From Gerris lacustris (Eukaryota; Arthropoda; Insecta; Hemiptera; Gerridae): a DNA stretch of 64,000 nucleotides. The translations under genes and the position numbers were made by a program. Positions 49,888 through 62,237 of this stretch are shown in pieces (the first letter of the stretch is position 1; every line of letters begins with the position of its first letter). The DNA lies in NCBI GenBank assembly GCA_951217055.1, contig OX578276.1, positions 64,016,144 to 64,080,143 on the forward strand. Direction: 5' to 3'. The notes below the pieces were generated by a model, which saw only the letters and a list, made by a program, of their open reading frames with translations, ran no database searches and was not told the origin of the DNA.

Positions 49888-50900
49888 TTACGGCTGGTGT
49901 AACCACACTTCCCTGTACACTTCTCCCATTCTCCTCCATTCCATCCTATCCATGGCAACTCTAGGCCAAGTTACACCACCACAGCACAGTCTCATATCAT
50001 TGTCCCACTTTATTTTAGGTCGTCCTCTCTTTCGTTTATGTTCTCGAGGCGTCCATTCCATAATTTCCTTTGTCCATCTTCCATCTTTAGCTCTGATTAT
50101 GTGACCAGCCCATTTCCACTTCTTCTCACTTATCAATTTACCTACATCCTCCAATCCTGTCTGTTCTCTGATCCATTTATTTGTCTTCCTTTCTTTTCTA
50201 CCTATTCTCAACATACTCCTTTCCATTCGCCTCACCGCTATCCTAATTTTATCTATATTTTTCTTTGTCACATTCCAAGTTTCACAGCCATAAACTAATA
50301 CGGGCCTCACAATACTGTTCCATAATTTCCTTTTCTCGTTCATATTTACATTTGACCTAAACAGTTTCCTATATCTATTGTAGGCTCTCCATGCTAATCC
50401 TATCCTTCTCTTAATTTCTTTCGTGAAACTGTCCTCCTTTGTTATCAGTTGACCTAAATATACTAATTCCTCCACTTCTTCTATTATTTTTCCTTCTATC
50501 GATATTCCTACCTCCGCTTTTCTTTTATTTATGGTCATTAGTTCTGTTTTATTTTTATTAATTTTAAGCCCTACCGTTCTAGCTTCTCTTATTAATTCAT
50601 TTGCCATTACTATAATTTCATATTCGTCTGCTCCAATCAGCACAATATCATCGGCAAATTTTATTCTATTTAGTTTTTCCCGTTTATCTTTATTCCATAG
50701 TTATCCCACTCTAAGTTCTTGAACACTTCTTCCAATACTGTTCCAAACAGCTTAGCAGAGGGTACATCTCCTTGCCTCACACCTTTTTGTATCTGAATCT
50801 TCCTTTTCATTTCTCCAATATTTATATTTATTTCCGAATTATTGTATATATATTCAATAATATCTATGTAATGTTCGTCTATATGACATTATGTAATATC
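49888..50900 (-). pseudogene. RTE-type LINE reverse-transcriptase C-terminal part, one frame break
   Basis: On the minus strand from about 50890 the frame gives KGVRQGDVPSAKLFGTVLEE and LEWDNYGIKING, then shifts by one base near 50670 into the frame holding the catalytic FADD (50647-50658). From there it is open to 49888 with VYLGQLI, VRPVLVYGCETWNV, KKWKWAGHIIRAKDG, a KRKRGRPKIKW block and the conserved WHEAT-like end WRRMGEVYREVW. This is the second half of an RTE-clade ORF. Endonuclease and the first part of reverse transcriptase are missing, so it is 5'-truncated, as is common for LINEs. Confidence 0.88.
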
Positions 50901-51760
50901 ATATATAATAATATCATACATAATACTCTAGACCCGTGTTATTCTTCGTCGGTTTAATGTATATATGGGGAAAATACAGTGGCCTAGCTTCTTCCAGTGC
51001 CTCGTAAAATATCAAGACGACGCTCACAATTCTGACGCCAGCAAAAAGGAATGATATCCTTAACAAACCTAACCGTGAAATAGGGGCCAAGTTCAAGACC
51101 CTCTCCCAAAATAGTCATCCCATCAAAGAAGTAATATCTATATTGTAGCCACTTCACACCACACCCCTTTTATTTTGATTACTTAACACTTGGCCAGTTT
51201 CTGAATGAGGCATAAAACGGTATCATGTGCACTCGCGTACGAGTTACAAATAATTCAGAAGTAATGCATTTACGAAAGAAAATGCGGGGTTTTACCAAAT
51301 TCAGGTGGTTAAATTAATTTCAAAATATGTTTGCTTGATTGGTCTTCAGACGATAAGGAAAAGTCTGTCTCATGTTGCGTCGAAAGTGTTGAATTAATAC
51401 AAAAATTTCGTGTATGATAAATATTATATCTATAAAAACCATTTCAACTAGAAAGTTAAACTAAATGTAACTGTTCCATACTAGTAAACCTAAACCTGTT
51501 GAAATTAATTAATGTTAATCTTAATCTATAATTGATTCAATGAATATTATAATTCAGCATCATGATACCGTGTTTGCACATTGCAATAAGCTTGCTGGAT
51601 CGGAGATGATTATATATTAGTTTTAATGCGCAAAAATCATTTCAGACCAGAAGTATAAAAATTTGAATGAATATAATCTAAACGCATTTTAAATAAATTA
51701 TACATATTGGAAGTGAGATGTTTTCTTGGAGAAATGCTATACCTGGGAGTTGATAAAAAT
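50901..51760. other. intergenic, nothing recognised
   Basis: No coding family or repeat partner identified. Confidence 0.4.
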
Positions 51761-51764
51761 AGTT

Positions 51765-52100
51765 TATCAATTAGTGTGGCTCATAGATTCCTCGCGTCTA
51801 TTATTGGACAAATGGTGACATGGGAATTTATTAAGTGAATGTTTGGGTCAATTTTGATTTCCAGTGGGATCACACTTATTTGTATTTAATATAAAATGTT
51901 CCCAGAGGTTAAAATTAGTATGGGACCATCTGTGGACTGCTTTGACAAACCATCCTTATTTATTTAAAATCGGATGAGCACTTTTAAAGAAAAATTAGAT
52001 GTTTATATAAAATGTTTGTGTCCTTGCAGCAAAGAAAGCAATGGGAGCAAAAGGTTCCAAGGTTCGAGCTTACAAAAGCTATCAATTAAAGAATGCAATT
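51765..52100 (+). repeat. composite repeat, head, tRNA-like part and middle
   Basis: The AATTAGTGTGGCTCATAG head, a degenerate tRNA-like block ending TTTCCAGTGGGATCACACTT, then GTATGGGACCATCTGTGGAC and AAAATCGGATGAGCACTTTT. The middle module seen in fragments elsewhere is here continuous with the head. The hairpin end is missing. Confidence 0.7.
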
Positions 52101-52164
52101 TTTTATGTTTCCAAATATATAGATGTTTATTTATTAACATCTACTCGTATATATTTGAAATTAA

Positions 52165-52521
52165 AGAGTTTAAATAAGAGGTACTTTTGATTGCCGTGAT
52201 ACTTTAATTTTAACGTCATTTTATAATGTCGTATGACTTCATAACTGAGTTTAAACAAGACGTAGTGAGGAGGTTATAGGTAGGTTACGTCAAATCAGGT
52301 TATATTTATGTTTTTAACAGTTTTGTTTTTTTGATTTCTCGTATTATTATCGAGATAAACACAAATAACGTTAAAAAATAAAGGGAAAAAGGTGATACGA
52401 CAACAGTGACAGATTAAAGTATCACGTCTTTTCACAGTTCGACAATTTTATACATGCGCAGTAGGTTTGACCTCGGAAAGACGTATGACATTAATATCAC
52501 TTCACGTCTTATTTAAACTCT
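52165..52521. mobile_element. MITE of 357 bp with 18-bp terminal inverted repeats
   Basis: AGAGTTTAAATAAGAGGT at the left and ACGTCTTATTTAAACTCT at the right are inverted copies with one mismatch. A shorter internal echo (GAGTTTAAACAAGACGT) lies near 52248. No target duplication could be fixed and no protein is encoded. Confidence 0.65.
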
Positions 52522-54040
52522 CTATTGTATTTTAAAAGAAAGGACGCGTAGGTTTGTGTTTGTTGAATACTAAATTTGTATGACGATTTTAGTTTTTTAA
52601 TATGGCTCATGGCTCATTCTCTGGGAGTAATTTACTTACTTTAGCATTTCTTTTACCTGAATTCAATGTAAATTAATAGCTTTTTTACTTACTTGAAATG
52701 TCAATATGAATTTGACACGGCTCTGCAATACTTATAATCCAACTTATCTTAATCATCAAAAGATAAGTCGGAATGTCTGCTTCAACAAATTCCAATCTGT
52801 TTTAGCAAACTTTATTATAATGAAATATTGTCGATACAATTGAAAGTAATAAGATCTGTCATTATATAATACTAATTGCACAACTTGATCAAAAGAGATA
52901 AAGCTGAACGGAATTTTGAGACATAGTTACACGTTGCTATGAATTAGAATGGTGAATGTGGATTCCTACCAAGTAAATTTGCCACAGCTTTAAATCTGGA
53001 TTGTCATCGAAGGACGGATTGTTTAGGATTCCACTTGGATTCACATGTGACTTTTCAACTTGGCACTCAAGCTCCGTTTCTCAGTGGAAGCTAGCGTCGT
53101 GGAATTGTCTCTAATATCTTACTTCCTCGATATCTCATTCACAGTTGTTGTCTCCCTTATATTCTGCCTCAGTTGAAAACTTTATCACTCTATTGTGAAT
53201 TATTGATGGTTTAGGTTTAGAATTCCCAGACTCCGATATAACTTTAGTCGTCAGTTTAAACTGTGTCTCGGCTTTTATAGTTTAGAAGGAGTTGTAAATC
53301 GCTTAACTCAGGCGCGTTGCGTTTCACTAAGTAGAAAGAGCGAGAAGTTACAAAAAGGAGTTGGGTCAAACCTCTCTCAGACTTCAGCGCTAATCGTTCC
53401 ACTTCCCTTTCCTTTTCTAAAGGCTTATAAACCTGGGTGAAATAAATTGCTAAACCCCGTGAAAACAAAAAGTTTTTCTGCATTCTGACCGATTAAATTT
53501 CACTTTATCTCCTTACAAACATTCAGTGTCCCCATGCATCAACTTGTATTACACGTTGCCTTTATAATATGAAAAACCTTCATCATTATTAGATCTGCCA
53601 TCCAACTAGTCTGGAAATGATAAGATTTATTAAAAGAGTATTCCTCTTTCATTAATTTAAATAGTTTATCACATTAAAGTGATAGGACTCCAATATTATT
53701 TCCTGTAAATAATGAAATTAAATTAATAAAGGTTTAATCTTTTTACTGTACGTTTCATAAATTATTCAATAAGAACACTAAACAACATTTTTATAATTCG
53801 ATGAATGGATACTGTCCCTACAGTTCAAGTAACTGGTTGTTTGGTAATGCCTCTCTTATCTGTAGTCTGGGATACACATGGTTTTCAAAAAACTATGAAG
53901 AACATATGTGTAAATCTTTTTTAAAAGAATATATTATATTAATGTCTAGAATTCAAAGTATATATACGAACTGATTATAATTGACAAATCATTAATTAGT
54001 TTTAAACCATTTTATCATTTACTCAATTAGCTATGATTTC
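52522..54040. other. intergenic, nothing recognised
   Basis: A slightly GC-richer part at 53000-53480 has no recognised frame. Confidence 0.4.
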
Positions 54041-54057
54041 CGTTTTATCCCTTAAAC

Positions 54058-55912
54058 GGGCAATGTATGATACGGCATACATAATTTTGGGATTTTTTTT
54101 TGTAATTTGTCTGTACCTAAACAGACTGCGAGTTGAAATGACTTTATTTAGGGAACTTTCAGCTTTAAAAAGGTATTTTTATTTTATAGCATTGGCTATT
54201 GTGAGATAACTTTTTTTAAATTTTTTCAAAACTTGTCACATGCGAACCTGCCATTTTGCAAAGGAAACATTTCAAACCACAATGAGCGTAAGTAAATAAT
54301 TTTTTTTCATATTCTAAGCTAATTTTTGAAGTTTTTTCTAGGGGATATTGTAAAGTATATATTTTTGATAATTTTGATGGTTAATTGTTATTGATTTTTT
54401 ATATATTTTATTTACTACGATTATTTTTCTTTATGTATGTTCTAACATACATTGCCTGATTTCTGCTAAACTAAATATGCCCATAAAGTTTCCTTTTAAA
54501 GGGCAATGTATGATGTAACATACATAATTAAAACAATTTTATGTTAAAAAAAAAATTATTTGTTTATTTTTCCATGATTTTAGGATACGAAAAGATTTAA
54601 AACAAGATCATCTCCCTCTGTACGAATAATGAAAATTCTGACTGCAAAAAAATGTATGTTTACTTTTAATGAATTAGCTACATATGGATACATTTTAGCA
54701 AAATTTATTAGCAAATTAATACATTATTTATTTAAACAGATGAAAATAGCTTGGAAATTTAATTAATTTTTGGTATTCTTGGTCTGTTTAGGTTGTTTTG
54801 CCTGAAACAAAAGTTTCTTAACCTTCTGACATTGTCAACATTAGTCTAATTGTGAATATTACACAGACATATACATTATTCCAATACCACATTTCCTTTT
54901 ATATTATATACACATTAATTGTGGCATTATATTTTTAGGGTCGAGCTATCTTTTCCAGGAGAACTGAAAGAATCCTGGCATACCTGAAACCGAATAATAA
55001 TCAGATATCGAATTCTCGGACGACGAAGAAAATTTGTTTATCATGAATGAAGATTATTTAAATATTGAAACAAATTATTTTAAAAAGTATTGTAGTTTAT
55101 CAGGCACTTCTTTTTATTGTTACTCCCCAAAGTATTTTTGTAATATAAATGACTTTGACTAATTAACTATTAAGGCAAGGGGATGTTTAGTCCAATGTAC
55201 TTCTTTTTGGGACAAAGGAATATTACATTTCTGTTTTTATAAGGGGAGTAATAGTCTAAAGAAGAACATTTCGTACACCTTCTTTAGACTGGTACTCCTT
55301 TTTGTTTTATTATAAGGGGAGTAAGAATCTACAGAAGTGCAGTTTATCAATGATAATTACTCAACATTTATATTTTTATACATAATTATTTTAGCTGTGT
55401 ATACTATTTTTAAACCGCATGTTTTTACATACATACATTTGATTTGCATTCAATTTTTTACCATATGTATTATTATTATTTATTTTTCTTTCTTTTATAC
55501 CTTTTTTATATTTGATTACTTATTCTGTATTAAAATATGTTTTAAGTTTTATCTTTATTTAAAATTATAATTTGAAGACTGTTTAATATTATGTGTAAGA
55601 CTGTGAATTAGTCAAGTGTATACAATTATCCTTTTTTTTAATAAAACGTTGTTAAAGTATAAATTGGTATCTTATATTTTCCTTAAACAAATTAACGACA
55701 TAACAAAAGAAATAAACAATTTTTTTCTAGTTTTTGCAATTATATAACGACTTTAATATGTTAAAACATACTTATAATGTCTTCACATATCGGGCAATGT
55801 ATGACATATCATACATTCCTCTCACAAGGAGAAATGGTCCATGTATGTTGAAACATACATACCTGACTAGCTGAAATAGGTCAATGTATGTTATAACATA
55901 CAAACGAAATTT
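54058..55912. repeat. palindromic TGTATG...CATACA motifs near both piggyBac ends
   Basis: Left group at about 54060 (GGGCAATGTATGATACGGCA), 54434 (TGTATGTTCTAACATACA) and 54499; right group at about 55793, 55838 and 55880 (AATGTATGTTATAACATACA). Most are preceded or followed by GGGCAA or its complement, so the end motif itself is reiterated inward. They could be transposase-binding sites. Confidence 0.7.
55013..55161 (+). pseudogene. possible N-terminal remnant of a piggyBac transposase
   Basis: The frame EFSDDEENLFIMNEDYLNIE runs to a stop at about 55159 and lies in the middle of the TTAA-bounded element. Acidic starts of this kind are known for piggyBac transposases, but there is no DDE domain or C-terminal cysteine-rich domain. 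The call rests on position and composition only. Confidence 0.3.
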
Positions 55913-56035
55913 AATATGAATTTAGAAAAAATTAATAATGAAAAGTTGATTTCTTGCCTAATCAAATGTTTCTTTAGTCATATCAATGAAAAAAAGTGTA
56001 TTTTTAAATTATTTCTCGTCTTGCCCATTTAAGGG

Positions 56036-57610
56036 TTAAACGATAAAGGTGCCTTGGTATATCTCAAAAAGTTATTTTTGAAAACTTACCATATAGTACT
56101 ACTAAAAATGGAAAAGAGGAAATCTGAACTAAAGGAAAATTAGGTAATAAATTATAGGACAACTTTTTTATAGAACGAGGGTTTATTTTATACGAATTTA
56201 TAGAAGACTGAGCTATTACTTATAAAACGTGTTCTTCTTTATTGCTACACTTGCAGACTCAATAATATTATATAAGTTACAGCGCTGACATTGCATATGA
56301 ACTTAACCATTGAAGTATAATAAAATAATTTATTTATGTTAACAATAATTATTGTAAAAGGCATTAAACATGATATGTCCACTTGATATGGAAATCTCTC
56401 CAAAAAGTATAATATAGAGTTGGAGTCTTTACGGTTGGCATAAATAAATCTCGTACACAATTGAGTCAGGCGAGGTTTCAGGTTTTACTACTAAAACCTA
56501 TTACGTCGATAATTATTTGTTTGGTGGACTATTTTTAGCAAATAAATTGTATGTATATCTTGAAATAGTTTAATAATTTATTATTTAATGCTCCACAATT
56601 AATTATCCATAATTTATGCTATTATTGGAATATTCAATGTTCTTTAAAAAATACTTTTAATGCTTAGTTTTTTTGTTTTTTTTTTTTACTACCGAATCAG
56701 TTTTAATTAGAATATAATGGAGTGTCAAAAATTAATCGTCCTCAAAGTATATCCTTAGTTTTAACATCAGGTGTGCCGAAAACTTTTTGATAAGAATGAA
56801 AATGTTGTTTAAATTTCGATTACTCAACATCATAAACTATTCGTTCACTTGTCTAAATTAATTTAAACATCCAACTTCTTGAAAAGCACTTTAACATAAT
56901 TATCAAACTTAGTCCCCTTGAGAAGTGAAAATACCCTGGGTAGAATTCTATAATAAGAGGTGCTCGAGTGGCACGAGAAATAAGGCTTGGAATCAAACGG
57001 AACTGACTCCTCCAATCGGTTAAGAACGTACTCTTAGATAAGGGAAATACCTTAAGGTATAAAGTTACCTACTAATCGGTATTTAATCCCGCCTTGATGA
57101 GTTAACCAAGGATTAACGTATAGTTAACTCGATCATGACGCTCTAATCGAGTTGTTAACTGCTTAGCCTGCTGTCGGCTTGAGGTCGGGCTCTCTTGGAA
57201 AACTCTTGCCGAAACCGCATTAATTAGTTATTGGTAAAGTTAAGCTGGCTGTAGCTCCTCAGTGGAGCCACCCTCTCCATTATTGAACCTCCTTACACTG
57301 TTATCTTGTCGGAAAACTTTAAAATCCCGACTAAACTCAATCATCCTCTCTTCTCTCTTATAGAATGTTTAATTTTACTTTAAATACTACTTATTTTATA
57401 AGTTATTAGTGACTTCTGCTGTTATTTCATCATAATCCAATTTGTTAATTATATGATTCTTTAACCTCTAAATATTAGTGCCTAATATAAAAAAGTATTT
57501 TTACAGCATTTGATTTTTATTCATTTATCCACGTTTTAATAATAATCAAACTTTTAGTGCAATATTAAACAATTATTTTAATTTTCATGTTAGGCATTGA
57601 ATAATTAATT
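56036..57610. other. intergenic, one notable stem-loop
   Basis: No element recognised. At 57119-57157 AGTTAACTCGAT pairs with ATCGAGTTGTTAACT (one bulge) around a 12-base loop. The 56935-57310 block is less A/T-rich than its surroundings, without a coding frame. Confidence 0.4.
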
Positions 57611-57613
57611 TTT

Positions 57614-58372
57614 AGGGTCCGTAGGCAAAACCAAGGAGCCTTATATTTTCCTGCGTGTGTCTGTCCGTCCGTCCTCTCGCGGGCTCTCACGGCTACACCT
57701 TTCGTCCGATCACTTTGAAATTTGGCATGTATGTTTGTCTGTAATGTAATATAATGATATAATAATGTAATTTGTCTTGTACCTGCCCACATATTTTAAA
57801 AATATAGCTACTTAAAAAAAAATATTTTTCAAAAAAATTAGGGTAAAAAAACTTAAGGGTTATAATTTTTTTATTTTTTTTCGACACCGTGAGGGGTATC
57901 ATATGTAAGGGTACGACGAGCTGATTACAAAAATATATAATTCTTTGGTTATAACTTTGATAGGGCGAGCGTAGGCGAGTTTGAAGCGGGTTTGAAACGT
58001 GTCCCCCCCCCCCCTCTATCTCGCTTATGTGAAGTGCAAAAAATCTGAAGAAATTCCTGAACATTCTTCGACCAAAAGTAAAGATACCACTTTTTGGAAA
58101 TTTCGAAAAAAATATTATTTCATTTTTTATTGACAAAATAGTTTTTTTTTATAACTATGGTCTTTTCGATGTATTTATATGGTTGTAGTCCGGTTCAGTG
58201 GCAAAAAAATACTTTATCAGAGTGTGTTTTGAGAATATCAGACCTTTAGAATGGTTCAAAGTAAGCTTTTTAGCATTTTAAAAAAACACTGTTTATACAC
58301 TTTACAGTTAAACACTATATAGTGTGGCCTACGGACCCTCGCTGTGTGCTGACTAGCACACACTTGACCTGT
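57614..58372 (+). mobile_element. second copy of the 33776 element
   Basis: AGGGTCCGTAGGC (57614-57626) is perfectly inverted as GCCTACGGACCCT (58327-58339). Beyond that, both copies keep a further 33 bases with a TGTGTGCT/AGCACACA hairpin and the end CTTGACCTGT. The body is collinear with 33776-34483 (GGCTACACCTTTCGTCCGAT, CGACACCGTGAGGGGTATCA, a C-run). A 37-base insertion near 57735 distinguishes this copy. Antisense frames of 75 and 147 codons are non-coding by their homopolymer content. Confidence 0.75.
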
Positions 58373-59045
58373 TTATTAATAAGTACTTAGATAGATTAAA
58401 CCACAATTATTATTTTATTAAAACCTCTTTCTAATAATTTCAAAAGGTTTAATTTTTTTTTCTTCTTCTTCTTCTTTAAATAGTATTATTTTCTTAGATT
58501 ATTTTATTTTTTAAAAATTAATTGTACCAATCGATAAGTCGATGGGGGTTATCTCTGAATAGCTCTTAGTTAAAAGATGTGGTCCGATTTCATGGGGGCT
58601 TGTTTTAAGTTTTTAAGTTAACTTGTTGCAAGCAGGCAGAGACTTATTATGCTCTACTCTAGCTTAGATCAAACTACCCTCCTGAAAGTTACTATAAAAA
58701 ATGTATTTTTTTTTTTTTTTTTTTTTACGTTACTTACTATCACTTCTCTAAACTAACTTGTCAACCTTCTTTTTGTTTGAAAATTTATCGAGTTGCATTT
58801 ATTCGCATGAAACCAATGAATACTTGTACAATTTTTTTAAGGAATATTTAAATGGCTAATCTCTCCAATGAATATGTAAAGGGTTAAGGCGTGGTCACGT
58901 TTTAAGGACATGAATACATGCAATAGATAGGTAAGAAGAGGGTAAAATCTTACACGTAGTTTCTATCTTATATAAAGTGTAACGGAACGGAGAACGGAAG
59001 GAACTATACATATTTATAACACGTTATTTACCTTTTTTCTTTATA
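58373..59045. other. intergenic, nothing recognised
   Basis: TTC run near 58460 and poly-T near 58708. Confidence 0.4.
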
Positions 59046-59051
59046 TAATGT

Positions 59052-59052
59052 G

Positions 59053-59135
<83 letters not shown>
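59052..59135. repeat. (TA)n tract, about 84 bp
   Basis: TA with one TG interruption near the start. Confidence 0.95.
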
Positions 59136-59137
<2 letters not shown>

Positions 59138-60980
59138 GTTTGTGTGTGAATATTGTATATTGATGAAGATACCTGTAGACTTTAGCTCAACCCCAGTAAT
59201 GGCTGGTCCCAGTTTCCACCTACATTCTGTCTACCTTTACGCAATTCCCCAACACACTAACATCTCAGAGAACCTACAGTGAAAGCATGCAATTTATGAC
59301 ACGCTTAAGCAAACCCGCCTAGGGCTCCTCGCATAATGCTCAGCTGTATTATATAACATCAACCTATCGATTTTTTCCTACTCATAACTGAGAAGGGAAG
59401 ATAGAGATACAATTTGATAGTTTAGAAAGGTCCCAGAACTTTAGTTCATACAAAACTTAGGAAATATTTTATATTATTTATTTTTGGACGATTTATACAC
59501 TTCATGAATCGCCTAACATAAAAAACTAATATTTTTTAAAAATTATTATGTAGATTTTTGATTAACTTTCATAGTCATTGGAAATTCCTCTACCTAAGCT
59601 CTGATGAAAAATTGTTATTTATCGTACCTAATATTAAAATACAGGAATAGGTGTTTTCATGAAATAAGCCATTTAACTGCTATTTAAGGGTTATTTTATT
59701 TTTTAATAATTTAGCCTGTAATATTTTTTAGTTGATTAGTTTTTGTGAAGGCTTTAGAAGTGAAGATTTAATTAAATTTTAGTATTTAATGCCGTTGCCT
59801 CGTGATAATATATATGTATTAGAAATATTACATTTATGCCACTGTTCCTAAAATAAGGGTAAAGAGTAAAGGCTAGTAAAAAAGTAAACCCCCATACCTT
59901 GATATTTTTTACAAGATGTACAATTAAGTTTGATGATCCGGATTGTCACGATATATAATAATTAATTTAAACTTTCCGTAGTATGAAAACTACCAAAAAC
60001 TTAAAAAATTGAATTTCGAAATAATAATTAATGTTTACATTATTAGTACAATCAATTTTCTACCCTTCATTTTTTATAAAATTGTTACGCGGATTTTAAA
60101 CACATTGTTGCAAATTCTTAAATTTGTTGGTTCCAACTGTTTCAGGATATAAGTGGATAAACCAAGTTATAAGTGGATATATATATAATTTACTTTTTTT
60201 TGTTTTCCCCTTCCAATGGAATGTTAAAATGAAAGATTAATTACAATGATTTGAAGGAAATATTATTTGAATTATTCTTTTCCGTTATTTTATCGATTTA
60301 ATAATAAATCAAAAATCCGCTGTAATTTGATAAAGCGAATATTCCAAATTAAATATGTCGAGTTTAAACCGTTGTAATAGAAATATGTACTCTCTGAGTG
60401 TTTAACTGGGATGTAAACCACAGGCATTTCACGCCTACTGCTTGCTTCCATCATATACCGACCGCAGCAGGAATTCCAACTTACTGAAAGCATCCGATGC
60501 GGGAAAATAATGTTAAGCCAAATTCTAGGTAAACATGTGATAAAATGACATCGATATCTGAGGGAAAGAGCTTTACTTGAGCTCCAAAATGAGTCTACCC
60601 AGGAAATATGATGCCAACTGTAGTAAAAAAACTGTAGGAAAAGTCATTTCACAAAAGAGGTCCCATTTCTCAGATTATTAGACGTTTGTAATCACTTTAT
60701 TGTACCTACTAATGGTGAATTCCAGAATCGTTACAGATGTTAATTTTTACAGATTGTCTCTTAATACTAATTCAAACCTCTGTCTGGAACATGATTTTTA
60801 CTCCGAGTTCCGGAACATAAGTATTTTTTAGCGTCACCATAGTTTTTGCTATGATATAATACCTTTACTATAAGACACATGCTTATTAGAAAAGAAAATT
60901 AATACTGACTATAACTATCTAGTCATTAGAATGATATATACATATATCGCCAACTGCATCTTTACAAAACAAAAACTATC
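59136..60980. other. intergenic, one MITE-flank echo
   Basis: 59967-60010 (TTTCCGTAGTATGAAAACTA) matches the flank of the MITE at 9247. A minus-strand frame at 60290-60493 (MLSVSWNSCCGRYMMEASSR) might be a host exon, but no family or splice support is visible. Confidence 0.4.
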
Positions 60981-60984
60981 CTGC

Positions 60985-61144
60985 TGGAATAGCGGTAAAA
61001 ATTACCGCTATAGTTAAAATAACCGATGTACTGTGTGTTCTGAAATAACGTTAACTTTACAGATTGAGTGATAGAGTGTCGGTAAAGATTACCGTTACTA
61101 AAAAACCTAACCACATGTGGAATACCGGTAGATTTTACCGACAG
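60985..61144. repeat. three palindromes on the GGTAA/TTACC motif
   Basis: TAGCGGTAAAAATTACCGCTA (60985-61005, perfect), TCGGTAAAGATTACCGTTA (about 61079) and a diverged TACCGGTAGATTTTACCGA (about 61124) lie within 160 bp. Confidence 0.75.
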
Positions 61145-61780
61145 TCTTCGACGATAACATAATTATGCTCCGGAGAAAACAGCTAGTGGAGCGGCAAACC
61201 TTTCTCTTTAATGCTAAGATGACCTCTGTAAGAGTACTCGGTTCACAGCCATAACGTTCAATTTGAGTTCTGCCGGCAGATATTTTGCAATCTATAGTTA
61301 TGAAAAATACCGAATTTACGAAGGGCAGAGGGTTACATAAACTTTCTTTAAGGCAATTCAACAATGTAAATAATAAGTCAAAACTATAAAGTTAAAGCAT
61401 TACCAAGGAAAAATTATGGGATAAGTCTTTAACTATTTAAATTATTATAAATTCCGGGGCACTTCAGCCTGCAGACTGCTTGGACCTGCCAAAGGACTTT
61501 ACAACTACATGCATTAGTGGATGAAGTGAGTCGGTGTGACGAGTCCATCAACCGTAAGCCGTGGCATATGGCCCTATGACCAACAGAAGTCTAGAGCTGC
61601 TTTAGTCAAGTTCTAAAGTAGCTAGCCATTTCAAGAAGCTTGATAAACACCGAGTCGGAGTCGGGAATCTCACTTGGTCGTTTTCTTCCGAAACGGAAAC
61701 AGAAGCACAGATATTTAGGTACAATCTTGTCTTTAGAAAGTGTTATCCCGGCGCTGGAGTGTATTTTTCACTGTCTGTTT
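61145..61780. other. intergenic, nothing recognised
   Basis: GC-richer than average at 61450-61760 but no coding frame. Confidence 0.4.
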
Positions 61781-61782
61781 CC

Positions 61783-61820
61783 CGTAGTTAATAATAATTA
61801 TAATTTGATTTAAATTGAAA
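61783..61820. repeat. MITE terminal repeat copy
   Basis: CCCGTAGTTAATAATAATTA and then ATTTGATTTAAA match the terminal repeat of the 9247-9556 MITE, in right-arm orientation. The left arm may be the degenerate AATTATTATAAATTCCGGGG near 61440. Confidence 0.5.
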
Positions 61821-61969
61821 GTGTTAATGGAAAAGGACACACTTGGTGATGGAAAAAAATCATAATTGACTCAAAATATTTGGCAAAAATATAACAAATA
61901 TATAATAATATGAAAAAGCCAAATTGTCTCTTTGACTTTGTCTGTGGTTGTCTCTTAATTTTGGTTTTA

Positions 61970-62237
61970 TGCATAATTGGCTCATTTGTTTCTCTTCCAC
62001 ATGCGCACAAACATACATTTATTTACACATATAGCTTCAACTGAAATTTGGATGGTTTGTCGCAAGTAGCCCCAGATTATTTTCAACCGTCTAAGCTCTT
62101 TAACTTCCGGTTAGATTTATTTTGGACAAGTAGTTTGTAAGATATGTTGGTTCGCAATATCATAAAATCACTTAAGTATATACGAAATAGGACTCGAGGA
62201 AGATATGTGCCACAATAATTGGCAGAATATTATTCAC
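61970..62237 (-). repeat. composite repeat, rearranged copy
   Basis: Body phrases (GTTTCTCTTCCACATGCGCA, CACATATAGCTTCAA, CAAGTAGCCCCAGATTATTT) end at a head (GGAAGATATGTGCCACA, AATTGGCAG) on the same strand. Confidence 0.6.

Larger units (their letters stand above)
54049..56035. mobile_element. piggyBac-like element, internally degenerate, 1,987 bp
   Basis: Left end CCCTTAAACGGGCAA after TTAT; right end, in reverse, CCCTTAAATGGGCAA after TTAA. The ends differ at one of 15 bases, and CCC next to TTAA is the piggyBac-superfamily hallmark; the left TTAT is a one-base decay of the duplication. A short acidic frame (SDDEENLF, about 55019-55170) resembles the start of piggyBac transposases but is not followed by a transposase domain. 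Palindromes of the TGTATG/CATACA type cluster near both ends. Confidence 0.78.

Noticed and set aside
56950..57010. Ser/Leu-type tRNA suggested by CTCGAGTGGCACGAG
   Set aside because: No matching acceptor stem or T-arm.
57693..58136. 147-codon minus-strand frame
   Set aside because: Lies inside a non-coding repeat present twice; homopolymer-driven and not conserved in the copy at 33776.
60290..60493. Minus-strand frame as a possible host exon
   Set aside because: No recognised domain or clear splice sites; noted in the spacer entry instead.
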